From: Pseudomonadales bacterium
GTDB lineage: Bacteria; Pseudomonadota; Gammaproteobacteria; Pseudomonadales; JAHRWD01
Reading direction: 5' to 3'
DNA length: 64,000 bases
NCBI GenBank assembly: GCA_029210125.1
Contig: JARGPR010000003.1
Coordinates: 186,001-250,000 of the forward strand
Position numbers and translations under genes: made by a program. The notes beneath the pieces are model-generated. The model saw nothing but the letters and a program-made list of their open reading frames with translations, had not been told where the DNA came from and made no database searches. Shown here piece by piece: positions 53,463 through 62,024 of this stretch; the first letter of the stretch is position 1; the number at the start of each line of letters is the position of its first letter.

Positions 53463-54941
53463 CTATCGTCGCCAAAACATAGGCGATAATAGTACTAGCA
53501 GTGTGAAAATCTCCAGTCTGCCCAATAGCATGCAAAAGGTACAGATCCACTTGGCTGCGTTGTTCAGCTCTGCATAGTTCATTGCGACATCCCCCAAACC
53601 CGGCCCTAAGTTATTGATGCTGGCGCCTACTGCCGAAAATGCGGTGACTATATCTACATCGGTGGCGAGCATCGCCATTAGCATGGTAAGAAAGACTACA
53701 ACATAAACGGTACAGAACCCCCACACCGCTTCGGTAACACGGGGGGGTACCAGGGTTCTACCGAGTTTGACCAAAAAAACACCGTTTGGGTGGATGAGCC
53801 GTTGAATCTCTCGAATCCCCTGCTTCCATAGTAAAATTACTCGAATAATCTTCATGCCGCCGCCGGTGGAACCAGCGCAGGCCCCTGCGAATGCCAGCCA
53901 CAACAACAAAAAAGGCAACAGGCCGGGCCATTCCGAGTATCCGGAGGAGCTAAAACCGGTGGTGGTAGCGACTGAAATGACCTCGAATGCGCCGGTGATC
54001 CATATTGAACTGTCAAAGGTATCGCGATTAAAAGCGAGGAATGTACAACAAAATATCACTGCTCCGGCTAACAGTAAAAAGTAGACCTTAAATTCGGGGT
54101 CTTTCCAGTAGAGGCCCAATCGACGAAAGAGATTTAGTTTTTTGCTGCCTCGCCAGTCCCGCCAAGCAGAAAAATGTAGCGCAAAATTGGCTCCAGATAC
54201 CACCATAAATATCGCTGCAATGGCCTCTATGGAACGACTGTCAAAAAAACCAATGCTGGCATCGTGGGTAGAAAAGCCACCAATAGCAACGGTGGTAAAA
54301 CTGTGACAAACGGCATCAAACAGGGTCATCCCTGCCAACCAGTATGCTGATGCACAGGCGATGGTCAGGGTCAGATAGATATACCAAAGGGCTTTGGCGG
54401 TTTCAGCGAGGCGTGGTGTTAGTTTGCTGTCTTTTACCGGGCCAGGGTACTCGGCGCGGTAAAGCTGCATGCCACCGATGCCTAACATTGGTAGCACAGC
54501 AATGGCGAGCACAATAATACCCATACCACCAAGCCATTGTAGTTGCTGACGATAAAATAGGATCGATTTCGGCAGGCTTTCCAGTTGGGTGATTACAGTC
54601 GCTCCGGTGGTTGTGAGGCCGGAAAAGGACTCAAAAACTGCGTCGGTAAAATCAAGCTGTAGGGGTTCAATTAAGATAAAGGGAATCGAGCCGAAGAGCC
54701 CTAGAACAAGCCAAAACAGCACCGTAATCAGGAACCCGTCCCGGGAACGCAGTTCAGCTCGGGCGCGGTGAACGGGGTACCAGATGATAAACCCGGTGAG
54801 CAATGTAAACGCCAAGGATTCCAAGAAAATCACCCAGGTTGAATCGCCATAAATCAGGGAGATTAGAGCAGATGGCAACATGCTGAGGCTAAACAGCATC
54901 AGCAATAATCCAAGTATTCTTAGGATGACGGTGTAGTGCAT
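53463..54941 (-). CDS. trkH: Trk potassium uptake channel subunit TrkH
   Basis: Inner-membrane potassium channel of the SKT superfamily: four M1-P-M2 repeats, about ten membrane segments. Selectivity-filter-like glycines appear in GLTTTGATV, AIGGFSTH, VATTTGFSSSG and GASINNLGPG, one per repeat, with the variable fourth. 492 residues. Paired with trkA 43 bp upstream. Confidence 0.95.
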   Translation of the reverse strand: MHYTVILRILGLLLMLFSLSMLPSALISLIYGDSTWVIFLESLAFTLLTGFIIWYPVHRARAELRSRDGFLITVLFWLVLGLFGSIPFILIEPLQLDFTDAVFESFSGLTTTGATVITQLESLPKSILFYRQQLQWLGGMGIIVLAIAVLPMLGIGGMQLYRAEYPGPVKDSKLTPRLAETAKALWYIYLTLTIACASAYWLAGMTLFDAVCHSFTTVAIGGFSTHDASIGFFDSRSIEAIAAIFMVVSGANFALHFSAWRDWRGSKKLNLFRRLGLYWKDPEFKVYFLLLAGAVIFCCTFLAFNRDTFDSSIWITGAFEVISVATTTGFSSSGYSEWPGLLPFLLLWLAFAGACAGSTGGGMKIIRVILLWKQGIREIQRLIHPNGVFLVKLGRTLVPPRVTEAVWGFCTVYVVVFLTMLMAMLATDVDIVTAFSAVGASINNLGPGLGDVAMNYAELNNAAKWICTFCMLLGRLEIFTLLVLLSPMFWRR

Positions 54942-54984
54942 AATTGTGAAGGGGGTTTGTAAGGGAGCGGTTTAGCTATTGGTT

Positions 54985-56358
54985 TTAGAAAAAATTGATG
55001 CCAACCTGAAACAACTTTTCAACCTCGCGGATACGTCGTTTGTCGACTAGAAACAAAATTACGTGGTCCTCTGCTTCAATTACGATATGGTCATGGGCAA
55101 TTATTACCTGGGTGTCACGTACGAGCGCGCCAATGGTAGTGCCTGGCGGAAGTTTAATATCTTCGATTTTTCGGCCTATAACCTTGGAGGATTGTTTATC
55201 CCCATGAGCAACCACCTCTATCGCCTCCGCAGCACCGCGGCGCAGGGAGTAGACATTGGCGATATCGACCTGCCGCACGTGTCTGAGCAGATGGCCAACG
55301 GTGATCATTTGCGGGGAGATCGCGATATCAATCTCTCCACCGTGAATCAGATCCACATAGGCAGGGTTACTAATGAGAGTCATTACGCGTTTGGCACCGA
55401 GTCGTTTTGCTAACAGCGACGACATAATGTTGGCTTCATCATTATTGGTTAATGCGCAAAAAACATCCGTGTTTTCGATGTTTTCCTCAAGTAGTAGATT
55501 TTGATTGGATGCATCACTGTTGAGGATGATGCTTCTATCTAAATTTTCCGATAGATAGCGACATCGGTCCGCGCTACGCTCAAGAATTTTCACCTGATAT
55601 CGGGATTCGATACCTTCTGCCAATCGTTCGCCGATATTCCCGCCGCCCGCAATCATGATTTTTTTGTAGGGATTTTCTAGCCGTTGTAGTTCACTCATCA
55701 CAGTGCGAATATCACTTTTCGCAGCGATAAAGAACACTTCATCGTCTACCTCGATAATCGTATCGCCCTGAGGAATAATCGGTCGCCCTTTTCGGAAAAT
55801 GGCCGCAACACGAGTATCTACCGAAGGGACATGTTCTTTTAAGTTTGATAGTGCTCTCCCTACCAATGGGCCTCCGTAAAAGGCGCGAACTGCAACGAGC
55901 TGAACTTTACCGTCGGAAAAATCCAGTACCTGGAGAGCACCCGGACGTTCGATTAATCTTTTTACATTATCAGTGACCAATTGTTCAGGGCAGATTGCCA
56001 CATCAATCGGGATTGCTTCATTCGAAAATAATGAAGTATTTAACAGGTAAGCGGTGGAGCGAATTCTAGCTATTTTAGTCGGGGTGTTAAAAACCCGATA
56101 TGCGATTTGGCAGGCTACCATGTTGACCTCATCACTATTGGTAACGGCGATCAATATATCGGTGTCCTCAGCACCTGCCTGCCGCAGCACACTAGGAAAA
56201 GAAGCTTTCCCCGCGACCGTGCGGATATCGTATTTGTCCTGGAGGGATCGAAGAACCTCGGGATTTTCGTCCACCAGGGTCACGTCAAAGTGCTCGCTGG
56301 CCAGGCTTTGCGCCAGTGTGCCTCCCACCTGCCCTGCTCCGAGAATCATGATTTTCAT
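54985..56358 (-). CDS. trkA: Trk potassium uptake regulator TrkA
   Basis: Cytosolic NAD(H)/ATP-sensing gating ring for TrkH. Two tandem RCK units: Rossmann 1 starts [20 protein letters not shown], Rossmann 2 starts [18 protein letters not shown] (about residue 232), each followed by a TrkA-C domain. I start at 56358, giving 457 residues, about the E. coli length; an in-frame ATG at 56412 would add 18 residues with no homology appeal. Confidence 0.95.
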   Translation of the reverse strand: MKIMILGAGQVGGTLAQSLASEHFDVTLVDENPEVLRSLQDKYDIRTVAGKASFPSVLRQAGAEDTDILIAVTNSDEVNMVACQIAYRVFNTPTKIARIRSTAYLLNTSLFSNEAIPIDVAICPEQLVTDNVKRLIERPGALQVLDFSDGKVQLVAVRAFYGGPLVGRALSNLKEHVPSVDTRVAAIFRKGRPIIPQGDTIIEVDDEVFFIAAKSDIRTVMSELQRLENPYKKIMIAGGGNIGERLAEGIESRYQVKILERSADRCRYLSENLDRSIILNSDASNQNLLLEENIENTDVFCALTNNDEANIMSSLLAKRLGAKRVMTLISNPAYVDLIHGGEIDIAISPQMITVGHLLRHVRQVDIANVYSLRRGAAEAIEVVAHGDKQSSKVIGRKIEDIKLPPGTTIGALVRDTQVIIAHDHIVIEAEDHVILFLVDKRRIREVEKLFQVGINFF

Positions 56359-56477
56359 AGGCGAGACATGATGCTCCGGTTGCTTCGGCTTGTAAAGGAA
56401 ACCATAACCCATATGCGGGTACGTTTTTTGCCTCGCGTATGGGTGTTACGAAGGTATAACTGTTTCATGATCTGTGC

Positions 56478-57788
56478 CTAAGTAACGTTATCGGGCTTTT
56501 GTAACTTCGCGTAATAAAAACCGTCGTGTTGGCCATTGATAGGCAACAATTGTCGACCGTATTTCAACCCTATACCCCATTCAGCGGCGATGGGCTCAAT
56601 GAGGAAGGAAGTTGTTTGTGAAAATTGGTCAATAACCTCTTCGTTTTCCTGTGGTAGTACCGAGCAGGTCGCATATAACAGTATCCCACCGGGTTTTAGT
56701 GTAGACCAAACTGACTCTAACAAATGTAGCTGGAGTTCACTCAATTGAACAATGTCTTGTTTGGTGCGTAATAGTTTGATATCGGGGTTGCGTCGAATCA
56801 CACCGGTCGCGGAGCAAGGCGCGTCTAGCAGGATGCGGTCAAAGGGCTGACCATCCCACCACTTATTGAGCTGGGTGACATCCGCAACGCAAATTTCTGC
56901 GCTGTTCTGCAGGCGCGAGAGGTTCTCCTCTATTCGTGTGCTTCGTTCGAGCTCTTTTTCTACTGCAACTAACCGGATGCTGGGTTCGGTTTCTAACAGA
57001 TGACCGCTTTTGCCACCGGGGGCTGCACAGGCATCGAGAATTCTGTCGCCGGGTGCTGGAGCAAGTAAATCAGCACTAAGCTGCGGTGCTTCATCCTGTA
57101 CGCTGACTACACCTTGATCAAAACCGGGCAACGATCGTGGATCGCAGGGGGTTTTAAGGGTGATGCCATGTTTTGAAAACCGGCAGGGTTGATGGTCAAT
57201 ATTTTCAGCTGCCAGCTGCTGCTGGTATTCCAGAACTGTGGCTTTTTGTTGATTGATGCGCAGGCTCATGGGTGGTCTTTGATTGTTGGCATCAATGATT
57301 TGTAGCCAATGCTCAGGCCAGGCTTTTTGAATTTTTTTTAAAAACCAGCGAGGGTGTGCAGTGCTGGCTATTTGATTCTCTTTTGCCTGCTCCAGCAATG
57401 ATTCTCGCCGACGCTGAAAATTACGCAGTACACCGTTCACCAGGGCTCGGGCCCATTTTTTATCGAGTGCAGCGGTTGCAGCCACGGTTTCGCTGATGGC
57501 TGCATGGGCGGGTATACGCATGAATAATTGTTGATACACCCCCACTAGTATTAGCGCCTGTATGTCGTGATCTTTCTGTTTAAGTGGCTTTTCCATGAGC
57601 TGGTACAGGAAAAACATCAGCTGCGGATGCCAGCGCACACTGCCATAACAAAGCTCTTTATAAAGCCCTTGCTGTTGTGGGTCGATCGCATCTAGTTTTG
57701 CGGGCAGCAGTTTAGAAAGGGATTTACCTTCGGTGATCACCGTGGACAGGGTGAGCGCCGCAGCGCTTCGTGGATTGCTGTATTTCAT
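56478..57788 (-). CDS. rsmB: 16S rRNA 5-methylcytosine (C967) methyltransferase
   Basis: Methylates C967 of 16S rRNA. N-terminal NusB-like domain (residues 1-140), then the catalytic domain with ILDACAAPGGKSGHLLE, LLDAPCSATGVIRRNPDI (the release cysteine) and LLYATCSVLPQENEEVI (the nucleophile). 436 residues. Overlaps fmt by four bases; rsmB-trkA adjacency is common in gammaproteobacteria. Confidence 0.97.
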   Translation of the reverse strand: MKYSNPRSAAALTLSTVITEGKSLSKLLPAKLDAIDPQQQGLYKELCYGSVRWHPQLMFFLYQLMEKPLKQKDHDIQALILVGVYQQLFMRIPAHAAISETVAATAALDKKWARALVNGVLRNFQRRRESLLEQAKENQIASTAHPRWFLKKIQKAWPEHWLQIIDANNQRPPMSLRINQQKATVLEYQQQLAAENIDHQPCRFSKHGITLKTPCDPRSLPGFDQGVVSVQDEAPQLSADLLAPAPGDRILDACAAPGGKSGHLLETEPSIRLVAVEKELERSTRIEENLSRLQNSAEICVADVTQLNKWWDGQPFDRILLDAPCSATGVIRRNPDIKLLRTKQDIVQLSELQLHLLESVWSTLKPGGILLYATCSVLPQENEEVIDQFSQTTSFLIEPIAAEWGIGLKYGRQLLPINGQHDGFYYAKLQKPDNVT

Positions 57789-58774
57789 GGGAGGGAATCA
57801 AATAGATCCCCCTTTTGTAAGCGTACTTTGCTGGCATTTAATATATCTCGTGCCGATAACACTTTGCCGCCAGGAAACTGGATTTCCTTTATATTTAACT
57901 TGCCACTGCCGCAGGCTACTAAAATACCGTCTGGTTGGCAGTCAAGAACAGTACCAGGCTTGGTCTCTGTGGGGGTATCTGAACCAACAAGTTCGGCGCT
58001 CCAAATCCGCACGCGCTCGTTGCCAAGATGAGTGTAGGCAATGGGCCAATTGTTATAGGCACGAATCTGCAGGGAGATGTACGTAGCGCTTTGACTCCAG
58101 TCAATACAAGCGTCCTGCTTGAGAATTTTTGGTGCATAGGTCGACAAGGTATCGTCCTGTGGAGTGGGCTGAGCGCTACCTTCCACAAGTTGTGAGATAG
58201 CCTTGATCAATAAAGGCCCACTTAATTCTGAAAGCTTGTTATGCAAGTCCGCCGCGCAATCGTTGGCATCAATGGTACAAGTGGCTTTGAGCAACATATC
58301 TCCTGTATCAAGGCCTTTATCCATCTGCATGATGGTGACACCCGATTCTGTATCGGCCGCCAATATTGAGTATTGAATCGGTGCCGCACCTCGCCACCGG
58401 GGCAATAATGAGGCATGAATATTAATGCAGCCAAGTCGCGGGGTGTTGAGTACGACTTCTGGCAGTATCAGGCCGTAGGCCGCCACCACCATCAGATCGG
58501 GTTTTAACGCCGCGAGTTGTTGCTGGGCCTCAGCGTTTCGCAGGCTCAACGGTTGAAATACAGGGATATCATGGTTCAGTGCCAGTTGTTTGACTGGCCC
58601 GGGTTTGATCCTGCGCCCACGTCCGGCCGGCCGGTCGGGCTGGGTATAGATTGCGATCACGTGATGCTCGGAGCTGAGCAGAGCGGTTAGGCCTGCAACT
58701 GCAAAGTCAGGAGTGCCAGCGTAGACGACCCGCAGCGGGGCAGCCCTTTCTGCGGAAAGAGAAGAATCAGTCAT
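57785..58774 (-). CDS. fmt: Methionyl-tRNA formyltransferase
   Basis: Formylates initiator Met-tRNA. The active-site block CINIHASLLPRWRGAAPIQY carries the Asn and His, and MDKGLDTGDML the Asp. The N-terminal LRVVYAGTPDFAVAGL and the basic loop QPDRPAGRGRRI that reads the acceptor stem are intact. 329 residues. 20 bp after def. Confidence 0.98.
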   Translation of the reverse strand: MTDSSLSAERAAPLRVVYAGTPDFAVAGLTALLSSEHHVIAIYTQPDRPAGRGRRIKPGPVKQLALNHDIPVFQPLSLRNAEAQQQLAALKPDLMVVAAYGLILPEVVLNTPRLGCINIHASLLPRWRGAAPIQYSILAADTESGVTIMQMDKGLDTGDMLLKATCTIDANDCAADLHNKLSELSGPLLIKAISQLVEGSAQPTPQDDTLSTYAPKILKQDACIDWSQSATYISLQIRAYNNWPIAYTHLGNERVRIWSAELVGSDTPTETKPGTVLDCQPDGILVACGSGKLNIKEIQFPGGKVLSARDILNASKVRLQKGDLFDSLP

Positions 58775-58794
58775 AAAAAGGTTTTATTGGCGTG

Positions 58795-59301
58795 TTAAGC
58801 CCGTTGTTTGTGGGCTTTTTCGAGTTTTTTTCGAATGCGCTGTCGTTTGAACGAAGAGATATAATCAACAAATAGTTTGCCATTGAGGTGGTCCAATTCA
58901 TGTTGAATGCACACCGCTAACAGTTCGTCCGGTTCCATTTCAAAGGCATCACCGTTGATATCCAGTGCATTGATACGGATATCCCGAGGTCGAACAACCA
59001 CTTCATTATAGCCCGGGACTGATAAGCAGCCCTCCTCCCATTCTCGTTGCTGATCCGACAACGGTGTGATCTCCGGATTTATGAAGACCAATGGTTCAGA
59101 TTTGTTCTCTGATATGTCGATGACGATTAGGCGTTTGTGAACATTGACCTGGGTTGCTGCAAGCCCAATACCCGGCGCGTCATACATCGTTTCCAGCATG
59201 TCCTCAGACAGTTGTTTCAGCGCTGCGTCGAACACAGTGATGGGCTTAGCCACTTTTCGTAGCCGCGAATCAGGAAATTCGAGAATGTTCAGTAATGCCA
59301 T
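58795..59301 (-). CDS. def: Peptide deformylase
   Basis: Removes the N-formyl group from new proteins. Motif 1 GIGLAATQ, motif 2 EGCLS (metal ligand Cys92) and motif 3 QHELDH (His134, Glu135, His138) are complete, numbered from the ATG at 59301 ([11 protein letters not shown], 168 residues). A further ATG at 59346 would add 15 residues that the family lacks. First gene of the def-fmt-rsmB-trkA-trkH run. Confidence 0.97.
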   Translation of the reverse strand: MALLNILEFPDSRLRKVAKPITVFDAALKQLSEDMLETMYDAPGIGLAATQVNVHKRLIVIDISENKSEPLVFINPEITPLSDQQREWEEGCLSVPGYNEVVVRPRDIRINALDINGDAFEMEPDELLAVCIQHELDHLNGKLFVDYISSFKRQRIRKKLEKAHKQRA

Positions 59302-59346
59302 GTGATTATCTGTATGGTTCAGTTTGTGGTGAAAAATTAGGCGCAT

Positions 59347-59722
59347 TATGCCCTGTATCTATGCAGTAGGCACGATTCTTTGAGTCGATTCGATGGTTAT
59401 CGGTATTGGTATAACAGTGGATCTTTGCACCGATCTACATCTGGAACATAAATAATGGCGAATTTTCTATTTTTCAATGTATTGCGAACTACAATTAGAG
59501 TGGATGACTGTGGGTATGATAGGCCAATGGCTGATTGCTGCTGCAAATTTTAATAAAACATGTTAAAAAATCAGGCGGCGCAGATATTCACAATATCAAC
59601 CCTGAACTGGGTGTGAATTAGCTTTATTGGCTATATTTTCGGCGAAATAGCGCATGTTGGGTGGGTAAGCCCCGCTTATTAAGTGGCGCCTATAAAAAGG
59701 AAACTAGATAGGATAATTTGCG
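59347..59722. other. Divergent intergenic region between def and the LysM gene
   Basis: 376 bp with no plausible gene. It must hold the promoters of def (minus) and of the LysM-dprA genes (plus). Candidate -10 boxes are CATAAT on minus near 59346 and TATATT on plus near 59631, each without a good -35. No strong hairpin or repeat was noticed. Confidence 0.4.
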
Positions 59723-60745
59723 ATGAGGATACATTTAAAGAAGTGGATCGGTATTTTGTGTTTGGTTGGTGCCGCGATGGTGCAGGCTGATACGCTGGCC
59801 CTGAAGCAGGGGCATCCACAAACTTATGTGGTCAAAAAGGGCGATACCCTTTGGGATATTTCGGCTACTTTTCTTGAGGATGCCTGGCGCTGGCCTCAGA
59901 TATGGAAATTTAATCCGCAAATCGACAACCCTCATCTTATATATCCTGGTGACGTGGTTAAGCTCATTTGGGTTAGCGGAAAACCACGATTGGTGATCGC
60001 CTCTCGTGATACCAAGTTATCGCCAAGAATTAGGGCTAGCGCTATTACCGCAAATGTTGAGCAAATTTCTTTAGACAGCATAGGTAAATATCTTTCGGGC
60101 AATAGAATCGTAGCAGAAGGAGAGTTAGAAGCGGCCCCCTATGTGATCTCGGGTCGAGAAGGACGATTGCTAATGGGTCGGCGGGATACGCTCTATGCTC
60201 GTGGTGAATTTGCTCAGAACAATGTTGGTTATGGTATCTATCGCACAGGAGAAACCTACTTCGACCCCAGAACCGGGGAATTGCTGGGTTTCGAGGCGGT
60301 TGAAATCGGCGCAGGTACAGTGATTGAATCTAGTGATGGTATCGCTACAGTTTCTGTAGAGCGTTCTGCTTCAGATATTCGTATAAAAGACCGATTATTA
60401 CCGTTGCTAAGCCAACGAATTGATTCAACCTTCTACCCAAAATTGCCTGAGGAGCCTATTGAGGGGCTCATTACCGCCGTAGTGGGCGGAGTGACTCAGG
60501 TTGGACAGTATAATGTGGTGGTTTTCAATAAGGGTGCGCGCGAGAAGGTTAAGAGCGGAGACCTGTTATCGATTTATAAAGAAGGTCAGGCTGTAGTGGA
60601 CGCAATTACGGAAGAACGGGTGAGGTTGCCCGCTGAAAAAGGTGGTTTGATGATGGTCTATCGCGTGTTTGATAAAATGAGTTACGCAGTGGTTCTGGAA
60701 GCAAGCCGAGCATTAGCGGTTGGTGACTTGGCAAAAAGCCACTAA
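59723..60745 (+). CDS. Secreted LysM-domain protein
   Basis: Conserved gammaproteobacterial protein usually found just before dprA. A Sec signal peptide (residues 1-22, cut near VQA-DTL) precedes a LysM domain (about 33-80, TYVVKKGDTLWDISATFLED and NPHLIYPGDVVKL) that should bind peptidoglycan. The long rest (residues 85-340) has no catalytic motif I can recognise. AGGA stands 8 bases before the ATG. The partner and exact function are unknown; an envelope role is inferred. Confidence 0.85.
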   Translation: MRIHLKKWIGILCLVGAAMVQADTLALKQGHPQTYVVKKGDTLWDISATFLEDAWRWPQIWKFNPQIDNPHLIYPGDVVKLIWVSGKPRLVIASRDTKLSPRIRASAITANVEQISLDSIGKYLSGNRIVAEGELEAAPYVISGREGRLLMGRRDTLYARGEFAQNNVGYGIYRTGETYFDPRTGELLGFEAVEIGAGTVIESSDGIATVSVERSASDIRIKDRLLPLLSQRIDSTFYPKLPEEPIEGLITAVVGGVTQVGQYNVVVFNKGAREKVKSGDLLSIYKEGQAVVDAITEERVRLPAEKGGLMMVYRVFDKMSYAVVLEASRALAVGDLAKSH

Positions 60746-60765
60746 CAGCCCTAGCAACCTTTCGC

Positions 60766-61911
60766 ATGGATCAGCGAACGCTCACTCATTGGTTGTTAAT
60801 AAACCGCATTTCTGGCCTTGGGTATGGTTGTTTTAGCAAGCTGGCAGGCAGTGATGGTTCTCCATCGCAGGTGGTTTTTTCGACCAGTTTGGAGTTAGAA
60901 CGATCCGGGTTGCGTAAAGCAGGCCGGGATCAGTTACTCGAATACCAAAGGTCGCCGGATAATCACCCTTTGGCGGAGCACATTGAACAGGATCAACTCT
61001 GGTTGGAGGCAGAGGATCACCACCTAATCCCGATAAACTCCGAGTCCTATCCGCCGCTTCTAAAAAACATCCCTAGTCCACCGCTGGTTCTCTATTGTAT
61101 TGGCGACCCGGATTATCTGCTGTGGCCTCAATTAGCTATGGTTGGCAGCCGAAACCCGTCTCCCTCTGGTCGGGAGCTGGCGCAGGGGTTTGCTACCTCA
61201 CTAGCAAAGTCTGGATTGCTGGTTACCAGTGGGCTAGCGCTTGGGGTGGATGCCGCCGCACACAAAGGCGCTCTCGCCGCAGGGAAGCCGACAATTGCAG
61301 TTGTCGGAACGGGCCTTGATCGCGTGTACCCAAAAAAAAATCACGATCTAGCAAGAAATATTGCGGCCAACGGCGTGATCATTTCTGAATTCCCACTGGG
61401 AACACCGCCCCGCGCACAGAATTTCCCCAGAAGAAACCGTATTATCAGCGGGCTGAGCCTGGGTGTCTTAGTCGTGGAGGCGGCCTTAAAAAGTGGGTCA
61501 CTGATCACTGCCAAATATGCAATGGAGCAGGGTCGAGAAGTTTTTGCGATCCCTGGCTCCATTCACAACCCCATGAGCAAAGGCTGCCATTCCATCATCC
61601 GCCAGGGTGCGAAATTAGTGGAAACTACCGCTCATATACTAGAAGATCTTGGCCCTCTTGCATTGCAATGGGGCCAGATAGTGCTCGAACAGGACTCAGG
61701 CGGTGGCTCGGAAAAAAAGATTGGCGTTTGTGCCGACAAGCTCTCGGAGGACCAAAAAAATTGTTTGAAGCAGCTTGATCATACCCCTTCCAGCGTAGAT
61801 CAAATTGTAGATCGAACAGGTTTGCCGGTTTATAGAGTCTCTGGGTCTTTATTGGATATGGAATTACAAGGCCTGCTGTGCAGTGATGGCGGGCGCTATT
61901 GGTTAGCTTGA
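60766..61911 (+). CDS. dprA: DNA processing protein DprA (Smf)
   Basis: Binds incoming single-stranded DNA and loads RecA in natural transformation; also kept in species not known to be competent. N-terminal SAM-like region, then the Rossmann domain: MVGSRNPSPSGRELA, TSGLALGVDAAAHKGAL, GTGLDRVYPKKN, FPRRNRIISGLS, EVFAIPGSIHNPMSKGCH. The C-terminal winged helix (KQLDHTPSSVDQIVDRTGL) is of the DML1 type. 381 residues. 20 bp after the LysM gene. Confidence 0.97.
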   Translation: MDQRTLTHWLLINRISGLGYGCFSKLAGSDGSPSQVVFSTSLELERSGLRKAGRDQLLEYQRSPDNHPLAEHIEQDQLWLEAEDHHLIPINSESYPPLLKNIPSPPLVLYCIGDPDYLLWPQLAMVGSRNPSPSGRELAQGFATSLAKSGLLVTSGLALGVDAAAHKGALAAGKPTIAVVGTGLDRVYPKKNHDLARNIAANGVIISEFPLGTPPRAQNFPRRNRIISGLSLGVLVVEAALKSGSLITAKYAMEQGREVFAIPGSIHNPMSKGCHSIIRQGAKLVETTAHILEDLGPLALQWGQIVLEQDSGGGSEKKIGVCADKLSEDQKNCLKQLDHTPSSVDQIVDRTGLPVYRVSGSLLDMELQGLLCSDGGRYWLA

Positions 61912-62024
61912 GAGTCGCCAGGGTAGCTTTTTTACCTGTACATTGGCGCAGCATTTTTGTCTAAAAATTGAAACGCAGCTAAGGAGCGGGCTGGAAAGAG
62001 AATGACTATTTACTTGGAGCAGCA